Positions 32,266 through 40,883 of a stretch of 64,000 nt of DNA are shown here, piece by piece. Within the stretch, counting starts at the first letter, position 1; each line of letters opens with the position of its first letter. Both the position numbers and the translations under genes were made by a program. The notes beneath the pieces were generated by a model. That model made no database searches and was not told where the DNA came from. It saw only the letters and a list, made by a program, of their open reading frames with translations. The stretch spans positions 124,001 to 188,000 of the forward strand of contig NZ_WNJO01000004.1 in the NCBI RefSeq assembly GCF_009720675.1, in the 5' to 3' direction. Origin of the DNA: Secundilactobacillus folii (lineage in GTDB: Bacteria > Bacillota > Bacilli > Lactobacillales > Lactobacillaceae).

Positions 32266-33114
32266 TTGGCACAGTCAGTAATTGGGAGTATCAGGTCTTA
32301 TTATCCTAATCTTAGTAAATTACATCAAAAGATCGCCGATTTTGTATTTGCCCAGCCCCAGATGGTCAGTGAGCTGACGATTAATCAGTTAGCTGAAAAA
32401 GTGGGGGTCTCGACAGCCTCTATCTCACGTTTTGCTAAAGCGGTTGGCTATTCAAGTTATCGCGAGTTCAGTATGGATCTAGCTAGCGTTTCGACGGATA
32501 TCACCCAGAGCTCGATTTTTAAAAAAATCGATCCAGAAGATTCCGATGACGTGATGGCTGAAAAAACGTTTCAAGCAATGATTGATGCTTTAATCTCGAC
32601 TAAGTCGCTGCTGCACAATGATGATCTGGAAACGATTGTTGACCATATTTTGAAGTGCCAGCAGCTAGCTTTCTTTGGCCTCGGTGGCTCTTCTGTGGCG
32701 GCACTGGATGGTTACCACAAGTTTTTACGAACTTCCATTAACAGCGAATATTATCCGGATTTTGATGTTCAGTTGATGCAGGCCGCTAAAATGACTGAAA
32801 AAGACTGTGCCATTATGATCTCCCATTCGGGTGAAAACCAACAGGCACTGACAGTTTTGAAACAGCTGCAGAATAATCATGTCCCTGTCATCGCCATCAC
32901 TAGTTATGGCAAGTCTTCATTGGCTCAGCGTGCCGATATGGTGTTACTATCACTGGCTGATCAAATGTCTAGTACGTCAGATGGGATGTACACATTGATT
33001 GCTCAGCTAGCGCTGATCGATAGTCTATTCACCATTGTTGCCGTTAAATTGGCCAATAAGACCGAAGCCGTCATGAATCGTGTTCGGGAAGCAATCGGGC
33101 GAACAAGAACTTAA
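32266..33114 (+). CDS. MurR/RpiR family transcriptional regulator
   Basis: 282 residues: HTH_6 DNA-binding domain (1-77; LTINQLAEKVGVSTASISRFAKAVGYSSYREF) and a SIS sugar-phosphate-binding domain (about 110-250; FGLGGSSVAALDGYHKF, MISHSGENQQ). TTG start with AAGGAGG 8 bases upstream. Divergent from gntK-gntP; with palindromes in the intergenic region it is the likely local regulator of gluconate uptake, probably responding to 6-phosphogluconate. Effector and operator assignments are inference. In lactobacilli gluconate regulators of this family are often called GntR. Confidence 0.9.
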   Translation: MAQSVIGSIRSYYPNLSKLHQKIADFVFAQPQMVSELTINQLAEKVGVSTASISRFAKAVGYSSYREFSMDLASVSTDITQSSIFKKIDPEDSDDVMAEKTFQAMIDALISTKSLLHNDDLETIVDHILKCQQLAFFGLGGSSVAALDGYHKFLRTSINSEYYPDFDVQLMQAAKMTEKDCAIMISHSGENQQALTVLKQLQNNHVPVIAITSYGKSSLAQRADMVLLSLADQMSSTSDGMYTLIAQLALIDSLFTIVAVKLANKTEAVMNRVREAIGRTRT

Positions 33115-33149
33115 AAATTGCTTGCGTTTACCACGCCATTTGCGAAGCA

Positions 33150-33158
33150 TGTTAGAAT
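33150..33158 (+). promoter_or_regulatory. extended -10 of GH25-like gene
   Basis: TGT-TAGAAT about 32 bases before the TTG start; no -35 at a normal distance. Confidence 0.4.
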
Positions 33159-33190
33159 GGAAGGTAACTATCAGCAGAGGGTGACCGTGT

Positions 33191-33958
33191 TTGAAACGAC
33201 GTCGGATTGAACCAATTTATACGAATACCTATCAGCAGTTACGAAATCGTTCCCGGCGATTCCGTTATTTTCTAATTGCCTTGATTTTGATCCTGCTGGT
33301 TGGTGGTTGGTTTGGTTACCGGCATTACCAGCAAAATAAGATGCATCAATTTCCAGTTCGTGGCGTTTCACTCACACAGAGCAATGGCTTCGTTGATTTT
33401 CAGCAATTGCAACATCAGGGTTACCAGTTTGCGTATTTACGCGCTACTTCTGGTGCTACATACACGGATGACGAGTTTCAAAGTAATTACGACCGCTCAC
33501 AGGGAACCAACCTTGAGATGGGGGTCTATCACGTCTATAGTTATAGTACGAGCGCCAAAGCTCAGTATCGTAATTTCATTCAGGAAGTTGGTCAGCGTCA
33601 CGGGCAGTTACCAATCGCCGTTCAGGTCACAACTTACGGTTCTTACACCGCTGATTATTTGAAACGGACTAAAGCTCAGCAACAATTGCAAGCCTTCATT
33701 TCACTAATTAAAGATCACTATCAAAAAAGGGTGATCATCTGGTGTAGCCAGCCAGTTTGGCGGGTGTTGGCACAGACACCGTTAGGCCGTGATCAACATT
33801 GGCTGCAGGCTTCCCTGTTAAATCGTCAGTCACAAAAAACGCGGTTTATTGAGTACGATGATGGCGCTGCTGTTAAATTAAATGGTCAGTCGCAAACCGT
33901 TGCTGCTTCAGTGTTCAATGGCAGTCAAAAGCAGTGGAACGCGTGGGTCACCGAGTAA
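33191..33958 (+). CDS. membrane-anchored GH25-like protein lacking catalytic acids
   Basis: 255 residues. Basic cytoplasmic head (1-25), one membrane helix (about 26-43), then an extracytoplasmic domain of the GH25 lysozyme fold. The active-site motifs have all changed. GxDVS at the first strand is GVSLT (Ser60), KATEG is RATSG (84-88), and the LDxE catalytic pair reads VQVT (Gln145, Thr147). The rest keeps GH25 landmarks (YTDDEFQSNYDRSQ, MGVYHVYSYS, SQPVWRVLAQ). It cannot be a normal muramidase and may bind wall polymers. TTG start with GAGGGTGA upstream. Confidence 0.8.
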   Translation: MKRRRIEPIYTNTYQQLRNRSRRFRYFLIALILILLVGGWFGYRHYQQNKMHQFPVRGVSLTQSNGFVDFQQLQHQGYQFAYLRATSGATYTDDEFQSNYDRSQGTNLEMGVYHVYSYSTSAKAQYRNFIQEVGQRHGQLPIAVQVTTYGSYTADYLKRTKAQQQLQAFISLIKDHYQKRVIIWCSQPVWRVLAQTPLGRDQHWLQASLLNRQSQKTRFIEYDDGAAVKLNGQSQTVAASVFNGSQKQWNAWVTE

Positions 33959-33969
33959 TTGAAACAATA

Positions 33970-34024
33970 AAAGAGTGGTGGCTGATTCCTTGATTTCAAG
34001 GGGTCAGACGCCACTCTCGTCTTT
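33970..34024. terminator. terminator, GH25-like / DUF4828-like genes
   Basis: Long imperfect hairpin with outer stem GAGTGG / CCACTC (near 33973 and 34011). On the minus strand it is followed by TTTTATTG. Lies between convergent genes. Confidence 0.6.
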
Positions 34025-34057
34025 CATACTAAAATCATTGAAATTCCGGGCTAAGCT

Positions 34058-34432
34058 TTAACTTTCCTTGGCAGGAATAATGTAATAAACAACATCATCA
34101 GCTTCATCAAACATTTTAACGGGGGCTTCATCATCTGCCGTAATGGTGATGTGATAACCGTAATGGTCAAGTAAAACGAGTTTGTCAGGTGCCATTGAAA
34201 CCACCTGAGCAGGAATGGTTCGATGATCGATATTGATTGTTAGATCGGGGCCAATCACTAATGAATGGGTACGAGCCGTTTCTGAATGACGCAGTTTCCA
34301 GGAACCAATGAAAATCATTGGCGAACTTTCAGATGATTGCTTCTTTTTTTGATGTCGAGAAGAGTGCCGCGATGAGCGCACAAAGTGTTGCAAAAACGAC
34401 TGACCCGATTCGAATAGGTTTTTGGCGTTCAT
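34058..34432 (-). CDS. DUF4828-like small protein
   Basis: 124 residues with a basic N-terminal segment (RSSRHSSRHQKKK) and a conserved-looking beta domain: FIGSWKLRH, LVIGPDLTINIDHRTIPAQV, LVLLDHYGYHITI. This resembles DUF4828 proteins of lactobacilli, whose function is unknown. Start ATG 34432 has AAAGGAGG 8 bases upstream; a longer in-frame start at 34474 would not. Monocistronic and convergent with the GH25-like gene. Confidence 0.65.
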   Translation of the reverse strand: MNAKNLFESGQSFLQHFVRSSRHSSRHQKKKQSSESSPMIFIGSWKLRHSETARTHSLVIGPDLTINIDHRTIPAQVVSMAPDKLVLLDHYGYHITITADDEAPVKMFDEADDVVYYIIPAKES

Positions 34433-34531
34433 TTTGAAACCCTCCTTTATCTCATCTCCTAATAATCTTAACATGTTTGGAATCTAATTCCTCGTTCTTT
34501 AACTTAATTTAAAAAATAAATCAGCTAAGAA

Positions 34532-34560
34532 TTATCATTTATCCACGGAACTGCTATCAT
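34532..34560 (+). promoter_or_regulatory. promoter of the Gfo/Idh/MocA gene
   Basis: TTATCA (34532-34537), 17 bases, TATCAT (34555-34560) with TG one base upstream (extended -10). Confidence 0.6.
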
Positions 34561-34591
34561 AAGTATAAAAGCAGAAAAAGGAGCGTTTTTG

Positions 34592-35596
34592 ATGATCAAA
34601 TTTGGGATTATTGGCACTAATTGGATCACTCAGCAATTTGTCGAGGCGGCGCAAGCCTCCAGACTGTACCAACTGTCAGCTGTTTATTCACGGCACCAGG
34701 AAACTGCGGCGGCCTTTAGCGCTAAAAACGGCGGTGCAGACACGTTTACTGATTTGGATGATTTTTTCAAAAATGGTGTCTTCAGTACGGTCTATATTGC
34801 CTCTCCAAACAGCCTGCATTTTCAACAAGCCAAACAAGCAATTAACGCCGGCAAGCATATTATCGTGGAGAAGCCAGCCTTTGAAAATCAAGCTGAGATG
34901 GAATCAATTCAGGAGCTGTTGAAGCAAAATCCGCAGATTCGCTACTTTGAGGCGGCTAGAAACATTCACACGCCAAACTTTAAAGCCATCCAGGAACAGG
35001 TCGAAAAAATGCCCGTCGTTCAGGGGGCAAGTTTAACGTATATGAAATACAGTTCACGGTATGATCAGGTTTTGGCAGGTAAGGAACCAAACGTCTTTTC
35101 GCTGCGCTTTGGCGGTGGTGCACTTCAGGATTTGGGTGTCTATCCCCTGTACGACGCGATAACTCTGTTTGGCATGCCCAACGAGTTCAATTATTTCCCA
35201 GAATTCATCCAAACTGGTGTTGATGGTAAAGGGGTGGCAATTTTACAGTACGCTGAGTTTAACGTGACCATCAATTTTGGCAAGACTACTAATTCGTATA
35301 TGACTTCTGAAATCTATGGCTTAAAGGATACGATTGAAATCGATGACGCCGGTGAATTAGGTGAAGTTAGCTACATCGATGCCGATGGTAAGCGGACAAA
35401 GATCAGTCAACCGGTAACTGAAAATCCCTTATTGCCAGAAGTTCGTGACTTTGCGCGGGTCATTAATGAACCTGAAAATGTTGAAAACAAGGCTGATTAT
35501 GAACGTTGGAATGCGCTCAGTGTCCGGGTCAATAAAATGATGTTTAACCTGCGGCAATCTGGTAAAATTGTATTTTACGATGAACGAGACAATTAA
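34592..35596 (+). CDS. Gfo/Idh/MocA family NAD(P)-dependent oxidoreductase
   Basis: 334 residues. N-terminal Rossmann domain with GIIGTNWITQQF in place of the usual GxGxxG, VYIASPNSLHFQQA and the EKP motif (HIIVEKPAFEN) that carries the catalytic Lys of this family. The C-terminal domain includes GGGALQDLGVYPLYDA. Substrate is unknown; relatives act on sugars and inositols. ATG 34592 is 8 bases from AAAAGGAG. The DEAD-box gene follows after 16 bases, so the two may share a transcript. Confidence 0.9.
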   Translation: MIKFGIIGTNWITQQFVEAAQASRLYQLSAVYSRHQETAAAFSAKNGGADTFTDLDDFFKNGVFSTVYIASPNSLHFQQAKQAINAGKHIIVEKPAFENQAEMESIQELLKQNPQIRYFEAARNIHTPNFKAIQEQVEKMPVVQGASLTYMKYSSRYDQVLAGKEPNVFSLRFGGGALQDLGVYPLYDAITLFGMPNEFNYFPEFIQTGVDGKGVAILQYAEFNVTINFGKTTNSYMTSEIYGLKDTIEIDDAGELGEVSYIDADGKRTKISQPVTENPLLPEVRDFARVINEPENVENKADYERWNALSVRVNKMMFNLRQSGKIVFYDERDN

Positions 35597-35612
35597 TAGA
35601 AATGAGTGACTA

Positions 35613-36956
35613 ATGATGATCCCTCAATTTAAAAATCGTTTTGAAAAACTTGGCTTTTCAGTCTTATCACCAATTCAAGAGGCCGTTTACGAACCGTTGA
35701 AAAATGGCGATAGTGTGCTTGGACTGGCGCCAACTGGATCGGGGAAAACGCTCGGTTTTGTCGTTCCTATACTGGAACGGCTAGAGCCGGAGCAGGGAAT
35801 TCAAGCAATAATCATTGCGCCTTCACAGGAATTAGCGATGCAATTGACAGGCGTGACACGTAGTTTTGCAACGCTTGTCAATCTAAAGGTGACCTCAGTT
35901 ACGGGCGGTGCGAACGTCAAACGACAACTGGAACAGTTGAAAAAGCATCCAGAAGTGGTTATTGGCACCCCTGGCAGACTATTGAACCTGATTGAAGACC
36001 GAAAGTTGAAGACGCATAACGTCCAAACCGTCATCGTTGATGAGGCAGATGATCTGCTGGACGGCGAAACGTTTGATACAGTCCGGACGATTCTCCAAAA
36101 CGTTCCTGCTGAAGTGCAGTTAGGCTTCTTTTCAGCCACTGAGACACCAATTTTATCCGACCTGCAAAAATGGTTTGGAATGCCAGTACGACGAATCGAT
36201 GTCCGTGCCAAAGATCATACGCAAGGCGAAGTTCGGCACGGCTTAATGGAGGTTTCCAATGCCAAAAAAGCGAGCCTGCTGGGTCGGTTGTCATCCGTTA
36301 AGCAGTTCAAAGGACTGGTCTTTTTCAACCATGTTGGTGCTTTGCAACAAACGAAAAGTACTTTGACACACCACCACGTGCCGGTTGCAGTATTAACGGC
36401 TGATCAACGTCAAACTGAGCGTCAAAAAGCCCTGACTGACTTTCGGTTAGGTAGGGTCAAGCTGTTATTATCAACGGATGTTGCTGCACGCGGTTTGGAC
36501 ATCGCAAAGTTACCAGCAGTGGTTAACTTTGATCTACCTGAAACGGCAAATATTTATACTCACCGTGTTGGTCGAACCGGTCGAATGGGTGAGCCAGGGC
36601 AAGTCATTAACTTTGGCGATGACCATGATTTGCGGGATTTAAAACGATTGTTGAAAGATACTGACTACCAACTGGTGCCAGTTTATTACCAAGACCATCA
36701 AATCACCACTTCCTTGAAAGCAGAAACAACGCAACCGGTTGATGCTGACCAAGTTGCAATACCGGAAGCAAAGACTGCGGGTCAGGCCAGGGGGTCAATT
36801 GATGCCCCGACAGAAGCCACCCGTCAACCAAGAGTTAAGGCGTCATTGCCAGCACCAACGAGAAAGAAAAAGGGTCACCATAAACACTTGAAACGCAAGG
36901 GTATGCGGCATAAGCATATTAAAGAAGCAGAGCAAAATGACCACATGAGTGATTAA
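35613..36956 (+). CDS. DEAD-box ATP-dependent RNA helicase
   Basis: 447 residues with the full DEAD-box motif set: Q motif SPIQEAVYEPL, I APTGSGKT, Ia PSQELAMQ, Ib TPGRLL, II DEAD, III SAT, V DVAARGLD and VI HRVGRTGR. The C-terminal 90 residues are a low-complexity tail ending in a strongly basic His/Lys stretch (RKKKGHHKHLKRKG), typical of RNA-binding extensions. Probably a ribosome-assembly or cold-related helicase (YfmL/CshC-like), but the exact subfamily is not certain. RBS is weak. Ends at a 20-bp terminator stem. Confidence 0.92.
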   Translation: MMIPQFKNRFEKLGFSVLSPIQEAVYEPLKNGDSVLGLAPTGSGKTLGFVVPILERLEPEQGIQAIIIAPSQELAMQLTGVTRSFATLVNLKVTSVTGGANVKRQLEQLKKHPEVVIGTPGRLLNLIEDRKLKTHNVQTVIVDEADDLLDGETFDTVRTILQNVPAEVQLGFFSATETPILSDLQKWFGMPVRRIDVRAKDHTQGEVRHGLMEVSNAKKASLLGRLSSVKQFKGLVFFNHVGALQQTKSTLTHHHVPVAVLTADQRQTERQKALTDFRLGRVKLLLSTDVAARGLDIAKLPAVVNFDLPETANIYTHRVGRTGRMGEPGQVINFGDDHDLRDLKRLLKDTDYQLVPVYYQDHQITTSLKAETTQPVDADQVAIPEAKTAGQARGSIDAPTEATRQPRVKASLPAPTRKKKGHHKHLKRKGMRHKHIKEAEQNDHMSD

Positions 36957-36964
36957 CTTTAACG

Positions 36965-37026
36965 ACAAAAATAGCGGTGCCAGACAAATCTTCAATTTGA
37001 AAATTTGTCTGGCACCGCTATTGATT
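36965..37026. terminator. bidirectional terminator with 20-bp stem (repeat family copy A)
   Basis: Perfect 20-bp arms at 36970-36989 and 37003-37022 with a 13-base loop; A-run before and T-rich sequence after. The 3' arm contains CTGGCACCGCT, shared with the element at 59608-59666. Confidence 0.85.
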
Positions 37027-37160
37027 ATTTGGCAATTTGATTTGAACTTGACCTAAAACATGCGAGCTGACTACACCAAAATTAGGCCTTTCAACCGACA
37101 GTCTTCAGTCACTTTGCTTAGCCATTATTAAAGCACCGAAATCACTTTACCAAACTAGAC

Positions 37161-37634
37161 TCAATGATTATGTTGCAAATCCTCTAGAAATTTAGCAACA
37201 AGATCCAGTTCCTCTGGTGAATACTTTGAAACCAAGGCTGCGTGCTGTTTGTCAAGCAGAGCGGTTAACTCGCCTTGCACAGCGACTACTTTTTTTCCGG
37301 TTCTCGTTAGTTGGTAAGATGGTGTGTCAGTATTGGCATTTGTTTTAGCCACGAAACCTAAGCGCGACAGCTTGTTTAAATTCTTAGCAATGACCCCAAA
37401 GCTAAGGTCAAGTGCCGCAACTAATTGCGGTTCTGAAACCGGTGCAAGTGCACCCACTTTTTGAAGTAACTTTAAGCTGAGCGTGGACAATTGGGAAATA
37501 GCGTATTGCAGATCATGGTTAGGAATGTGCAACTGGAGCCACTGACGTTCGAAGTTATTGTCCTGAGCCCGGGTATTAATGATATCGATCAACGAGTTTT
37601 CAATGTGGTTTTTATAAAAAGCTAATTTGTCCAA
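37161..37634 (-). CDS. MarR family transcriptional regulator
   Basis: 157 residues with a winged helix: QLSTLSLKLLQKVGALAPVSEPQLVAALDLSFGVIAKNLNKLSRLGFV (residues about 46-93), cited here only by position and ends. The wing is followed by LTRTGKKV and a C-terminal dimerisation helix. TTG start with GAGGG 8 bases upstream. Isolated gene, divergent from uspA; targets and ligand unknown. Confidence 0.75.
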   Translation of the reverse strand: MDKLAFYKNHIENSLIDIINTRAQDNNFERQWLQLHIPNHDLQYAISQLSTLSLKLLQKVGALAPVSEPQLVAALDLSFGVIAKNLNKLSRLGFVAKTNANTDTPSYQLTRTGKKVVAVQGELTALLDKQHAALVSKYSPEELDLVAKFLEDLQHNH

Positions 37635-37854
37635 AATTTATCCCTCAATTTCTTTCAAATGCACTATATCATAAATCGATTCATTGCGGAAGCTGTTTCT
37701 CCAGGTCGGGTTAAAAGACTTGCTCAGTAAGTTAATTTTACGCCTTAGTTAACTTAATCGTTCAGCTTTCTGAGTGCACAAAAAGCTTGAAACCGATATC
37801 AAAATGCTCCACAATATAAGTGAATCATTATTCCTCAGAAAAGGGTTGATTAAA

Positions 37855-38313
37855 ATGTATGATCACATTGTTGTACCGCTTGATGGTAGTCACAATTCAA
37901 AATTAGCACTTTCTGAAGCGCTTAAACTTGTGAAACAGTTTAACGCTGAGTTAACACTGGTGCACGTTGCGGATGATAAACGTCTGATTTACCAAGTCAC
38001 AGGAACTGGAATTGCCAATACTGGTGGCTATTATCAGGAATTGACTGACCGCGCAAATTCGATTTTAAACGAGGGCAAAAAAATTGCTGCAGACGCCGGA
38101 ATCGACGTTAAAACGGAGATCTTACATGGCAATCCTAAACAGGTGCTAGCGGTTAATTATCCAGCTGATCACGATGTTGATTTGATCGTTATGGGTAAGT
38201 CTGGAACCGATGCCATTGACCGGTTACTGGTTGGTTCAACCACGGCAGCTGTGGTTAGGAACGCTTTAACGAACGTTTTAGTGATTGCTGAACCAACGAG
38301 TGGTAACGTCTAA
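37855..38313 (+). CDS. universal stress protein (UspA family)
   Basis: 152-residue single-domain UspA fold: YDHIVVPLDGSHNSKLAL at the N-terminus and the ATP-binding signature GKSGTDAIDRLLVGST near the C-terminus (GxxG-9-GS pattern), so the ATP-binding subgroup. ATG 37855 has AAGGG 9 bases upstream; earlier in-frame starts would add 27 residues outside the domain. Lies 50 bases before the tRNA gene. Stress role is known for the family only. Confidence 0.9.
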   Translation: MYDHIVVPLDGSHNSKLALSEALKLVKQFNAELTLVHVADDKRLIYQVTGTGIANTGGYYQELTDRANSILNEGKKIAADAGIDVKTEILHGNPKQVLAVNYPADHDVDLIVMGKSGTDAIDRLLVGSTTAAVVRNALTNVLVIAEPTSGNV

Positions 38314-38364
38314 ACAGGCTTTACAACCCGCAGGATTCATGAGAAAATGTTCAGTGTGCTTTTT

Positions 38365-38437
38365 GGCCCCATAGCACAACTGGATAGGGCACCCGCCTCC
38401 TAAGCGGCTGATCCCGGTTCGAGTCCGGGTGGGGTCA
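38365..38437 (+). tRNA. tRNA-Arg (anticodon CCT)
   Basis: 73-base cloverleaf: acceptor GGCCCCA / TGGGGTC with discriminator A, T-arm CCCGG-TTCGAGT-CCGGG, anticodon loop CTCCTAA reading AGG codons. The 3' CCA is not encoded. The D stem has an A-G mismatch (GCAC/GGGC) and the first anticodon-stem pair is C-C; the rest is canonical. Followed by its own terminator. Confidence 0.92.
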
Positions 38438-38463
38438 TTAAATGTCATTTTTAAAATACTTTT

Positions 38464-38497
38464 ATCCCTCTGGATCTTTGATTTGGAGGGCTTTTTG
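38464..38497 (+). terminator. terminator after tRNA-Arg
   Basis: Stem CCCTCTGGATC / GATTTGGAGGG, with three G-U pairs and loop TTT, then CTTTTT. Confidence 0.7.
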
Positions 38498-38950
38498 AAT
38501 GACAGAAAGCGTAGTAGGATGAAAAATTGATGCACTTTGGTTTTTTATGTTCAGTTTTGTGCAAAGTACCATACATAGCAAAAAGAGCAGCTGACTCTTC
38601 ACTGTTTCCCGTGTTTTATTTTTTAAAAATTTAGCTGTAGATTTGAATCCTGGGCGGGCTAAAGAGACGTAACGTAGATTAAAATGGCCCTATAGATTGA
38701 GTAGTATACTTTAAACGGTGGACGACGATGTTTTTTAGCCCAAACCGTTTTGAGTCAAGAATTATCTTATTGTCATTAGCACCATCTGATACTTTTTGTG
38801 TTGATTTAGAAAGATGACATTAAATGACAAAGAAGATTCAAAAACCCACATGTCAGTTAGTTAAATTCTAACTAGCGTATCTATTTTAAATTGCGTCTTA
38901 GAGTTTTGACGTCTTATTTATTAACCACAATTTTGGTTAACATTATTTGA
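38498..38950. other. gene-free AT-rich region downstream of tRNA-Arg
   Basis: About 450 bases with no credible ORF, no clear repeat and no integrase remnant. A nearly palindromic CATTAAATG motif occurs at the tRNA end (38436) and again near 38817, too short to call an attachment site. Confidence 0.5.
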
Positions 38951-39022
38951 TTGTGAAAAAGTTGCAAGTGAGTCGAAATTTCTGATAGAATAAATTGATG
39001 AGAATTTGCATTGTTTTCACAA
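38951..39022 (+). promoter_or_regulatory. adh promoter between two inverted Rex-like operators
   Basis: Promoter TTGCAA (38962-38967), 18 bases, TGA-TAGAAT (-10 at 38986-38991). TTGTGAAAAAGTTGCAA (38951-38967) covers the -35. TTGCATTGTTTTCACAA (39006-39022) lies downstream of the start and is the reverse complement of the first at 14 of 17 bases. TTGTGAA and TTCACAA are Rex half-sites. Confidence 0.6.
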
Positions 39023-39037
39023 GAAAGGATGTTTGCT

Positions 39038-40132
39038 TTGAAGATTAAAACAGCAGTTGCTCAATCTAAAGGTGAAGATATTAAGATTCAAGATGCGATT
39101 TTGGACGAACCAAAAGCCAATGAAGTGCTTGTTAAAATTGTGGCATCTGGTATTTGCCACACTGATGCTGCAGGCCGGGATAGCGGTATGACCCCTTACC
39201 CTGTTGCTCTTGGACATGAAGGAGCTGGAATTGTTGAAAAGATTGGTAGTAGCGTAACCACAGTTAGACCTGGTGATCACGTGGTATTATCATTTCCATA
39301 TTGTGGTCACTGTCAGAACTGTTTGAACGGACACCCAGCTAACTGTTTTCGGTCAGGTGAGCTATGCTTTGCAGGTCATAACTATGACCGGACACATCGT
39401 ATTCACTCAACTGATGACCAGGATATTTCAGTGTTCTTTGGTCAGTCTTCATTTTCGACTTACTCGGTTGCTGATGAGCACGGCGTGGTTAAAGTTGATA
39501 AGAATGTTGACTTGAATTTACTTGGGCCTCTGGGATGTGGCTTCCAAACTGGTGCAGGAACCGTTTTGAATTTCTTGAAGCCAGAGTTTGCTTCCAATAT
39601 TGTAATCTTTGGGACAGGGGCTGTTGGCCTGTCAGCTATGATGGCCGCTAAGATTGCTGGCTGTGATCACATCATTGCAGTTGATATTCATGATAATCGG
39701 CTTGATATGGCAAAGAATCTTGGCGCAACTGAAACCATTAACAGTGTTACTACAGATGCTGTAGATGCCATTAAGGCGATTGTGCCCGGGGGAGTAGATT
39801 ATAGTATTGATACTACAGGTGTTAGCAGCGTGATCAAGCAATCTGTAACGGTTCTTAAACCATCTGGTGTGAATGCGTTGTTGGGGATCGCTGGTGACGT
39901 CACATACAATATCATGAACGATATTATGGGCGAATCCAAACAGGTTGTTGGGGTCATCGAAGGTGACGCTATTCCACAACTCTTTATTCCAAAATTGATT
40001 CGATTCTATCAAAAAGGCGAATTTCCGTTTGATAAACTGGTTAGATTCTATAAATATGAGGACATTAATCAAGCCTTTGCTGATTCGGCGGATGGTAGTG
40101 TAATTAAGCCGATTATTAAAATTGCTGAGTAA
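39038..40132 (+). CDS. zinc-dependent alcohol dehydrogenase (MDR family)
   Basis: 364 residues. Oxidises alcohols or reduces aldehydes with NAD(H). Catalytic zinc residues in GICHTD and GHEGAG, structural zinc cysteines CGHCQNCLNGHPANC, and the Rossmann motif GTGAVGLSAMMAA followed by AVDIHDNR, where Asp favours NAD. Resembles aryl/benzyl-alcohol dehydrogenase-type members. Start TTG 39038 is chosen because AAAGGA is 8 bases away, whereas ATG 39029 directly abuts it. Single gene with Rex-like operators, consistent with control by the NADH/NAD ratio. Confidence 0.92.
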   Translation: MKIKTAVAQSKGEDIKIQDAILDEPKANEVLVKIVASGICHTDAAGRDSGMTPYPVALGHEGAGIVEKIGSSVTTVRPGDHVVLSFPYCGHCQNCLNGHPANCFRSGELCFAGHNYDRTHRIHSTDDQDISVFFGQSSFSTYSVADEHGVVKVDKNVDLNLLGPLGCGFQTGAGTVLNFLKPEFASNIVIFGTGAVGLSAMMAAKIAGCDHIIAVDIHDNRLDMAKNLGATETINSVTTDAVDAIKAIVPGGVDYSIDTTGVSSVIKQSVTVLKPSGVNALLGIAGDVTYNIMNDIMGESKQVVGVIEGDAIPQLFIPKLIRFYQKGEFPFDKLVRFYKYEDINQAFADSADGSVIKPIIKIAE

Positions 40133-40261
40133 TTTTGTTGGCTGATAATCTAAATCACCAGTGATTTTGAATGGATCTCTAATAATGACCGGGTTCATTA
40201 TTTTCAATTTTTTTATATGGGATTTTTCAATCCCTAACAAAGTTCGTATAATATCAGACAT

Positions 40262-40323
40262 AGGGCGTAGCACCAACTTTCCTGAAATGTGGTTGTGGGG
40301 GGCAAACGAAGGCTACGCTCTTT
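40262..40323 (+). terminator. probable terminator of adh
   Basis: GCGTAGC / GCTACGC stem (40264-40270, 40312-40318) enclosing a structured 41-base loop, followed by TCTTTT. The surrounding 40133-40433 stretch shows no credible gene. Confidence 0.5.
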
Positions 40324-40433
40324 TGCGTCCAATCAATACAAATAAAAATATCTGCCGTCAATAAGCAAGGACAACTTACCAACAACAGATATTAGAGAAC
40401 CACTTTGGTTCCGTTTCCCAGTTTCATTCAGCT

Positions 40434-40883
40434 TTAATAATGAACAGAATTATTGTCATTTCCTGGCGTGTCATTAGGATTGATATTATCGCCAAATGAA
40501 TTATTAGGCTGAGTTGGCGCTCCCTGCATAAACGTATTTGATTGGAAATTGTTTGGCACTGTTCGCCGGTTTAAAATCTCCTGAGCAGCCTGTTCCTCAA
40601 CCACATTTTGATTGTTTTGTAACCAGCCGCTGATTAAAAATAAATCCACAATTTCCCAAATCCCGGTGACCAATGTACCAAACCCTAGCGTCAGAACGGT
40701 AATTAACGTCATTGCGATAGCAGAACCGGTTTTCCCCATATAATAGCGATGAGCCCCTAAAGTGCCAAGAAATATACACAGAAGGTAAGCTGCTGCTGTT
40801 GATTTCTTGCGCTTTTCAACCTCTGAATTAACTAGCATCAGCTCTTGATTGGTGAGCTGACTGAGATAGTATTGATTGTTCAT
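40434..40883 (-). CDS. TM2 domain-containing protein
   Basis: 149 residues. Short polar N-terminus, then a TM2 domain at about 28-90: AAAYLLCIFLGTLGAHRYYMGK and a second helix ending GIWEIVDLFLI, with the DRF-like turn replaced by GAHRYYMGK, given in part. The C-terminal 55 residues are Asn/Gln/Pro-rich and probably disordered. Function unknown; TM2 proteins are small membrane proteins. GGGGGAA ribosome site 6 bases before the ATG. Isolated gene. Confidence 0.85.
   Translation of the reverse strand: MNNQYYLSQLTNQELMLVNSEVEKRKKSTAAAYLLCIFLGTLGAHRYYMGKTGSAIAMTLITVLTLGFGTLVTGIWEIVDLFLISGWLQNNQNVVEEQAAQEILNRRTVPNNFQSNTFMQGAPTQPNNSFGDNINPNDTPGNDNNSVHY

Noticed and set aside
38278-38535. 85-residue minus-strand ORF
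   Set aside because: It crosses the tRNA-Arg gene and the end of uspA; an antisense shadow.
38435-38831. Possible attachment-site repeat at the tRNA 3' end (CATTAAATG, also near 38817)
   Set aside because: Only 9 bases, AT-rich and itself almost palindromic; no integrase or foreign genes between the copies.
40161-40364. 67-residue plus-strand ORF after adh
   Set aside because: No ribosome site, hydrophobic start of low quality, and it runs through the presumed adh terminator hairpin.
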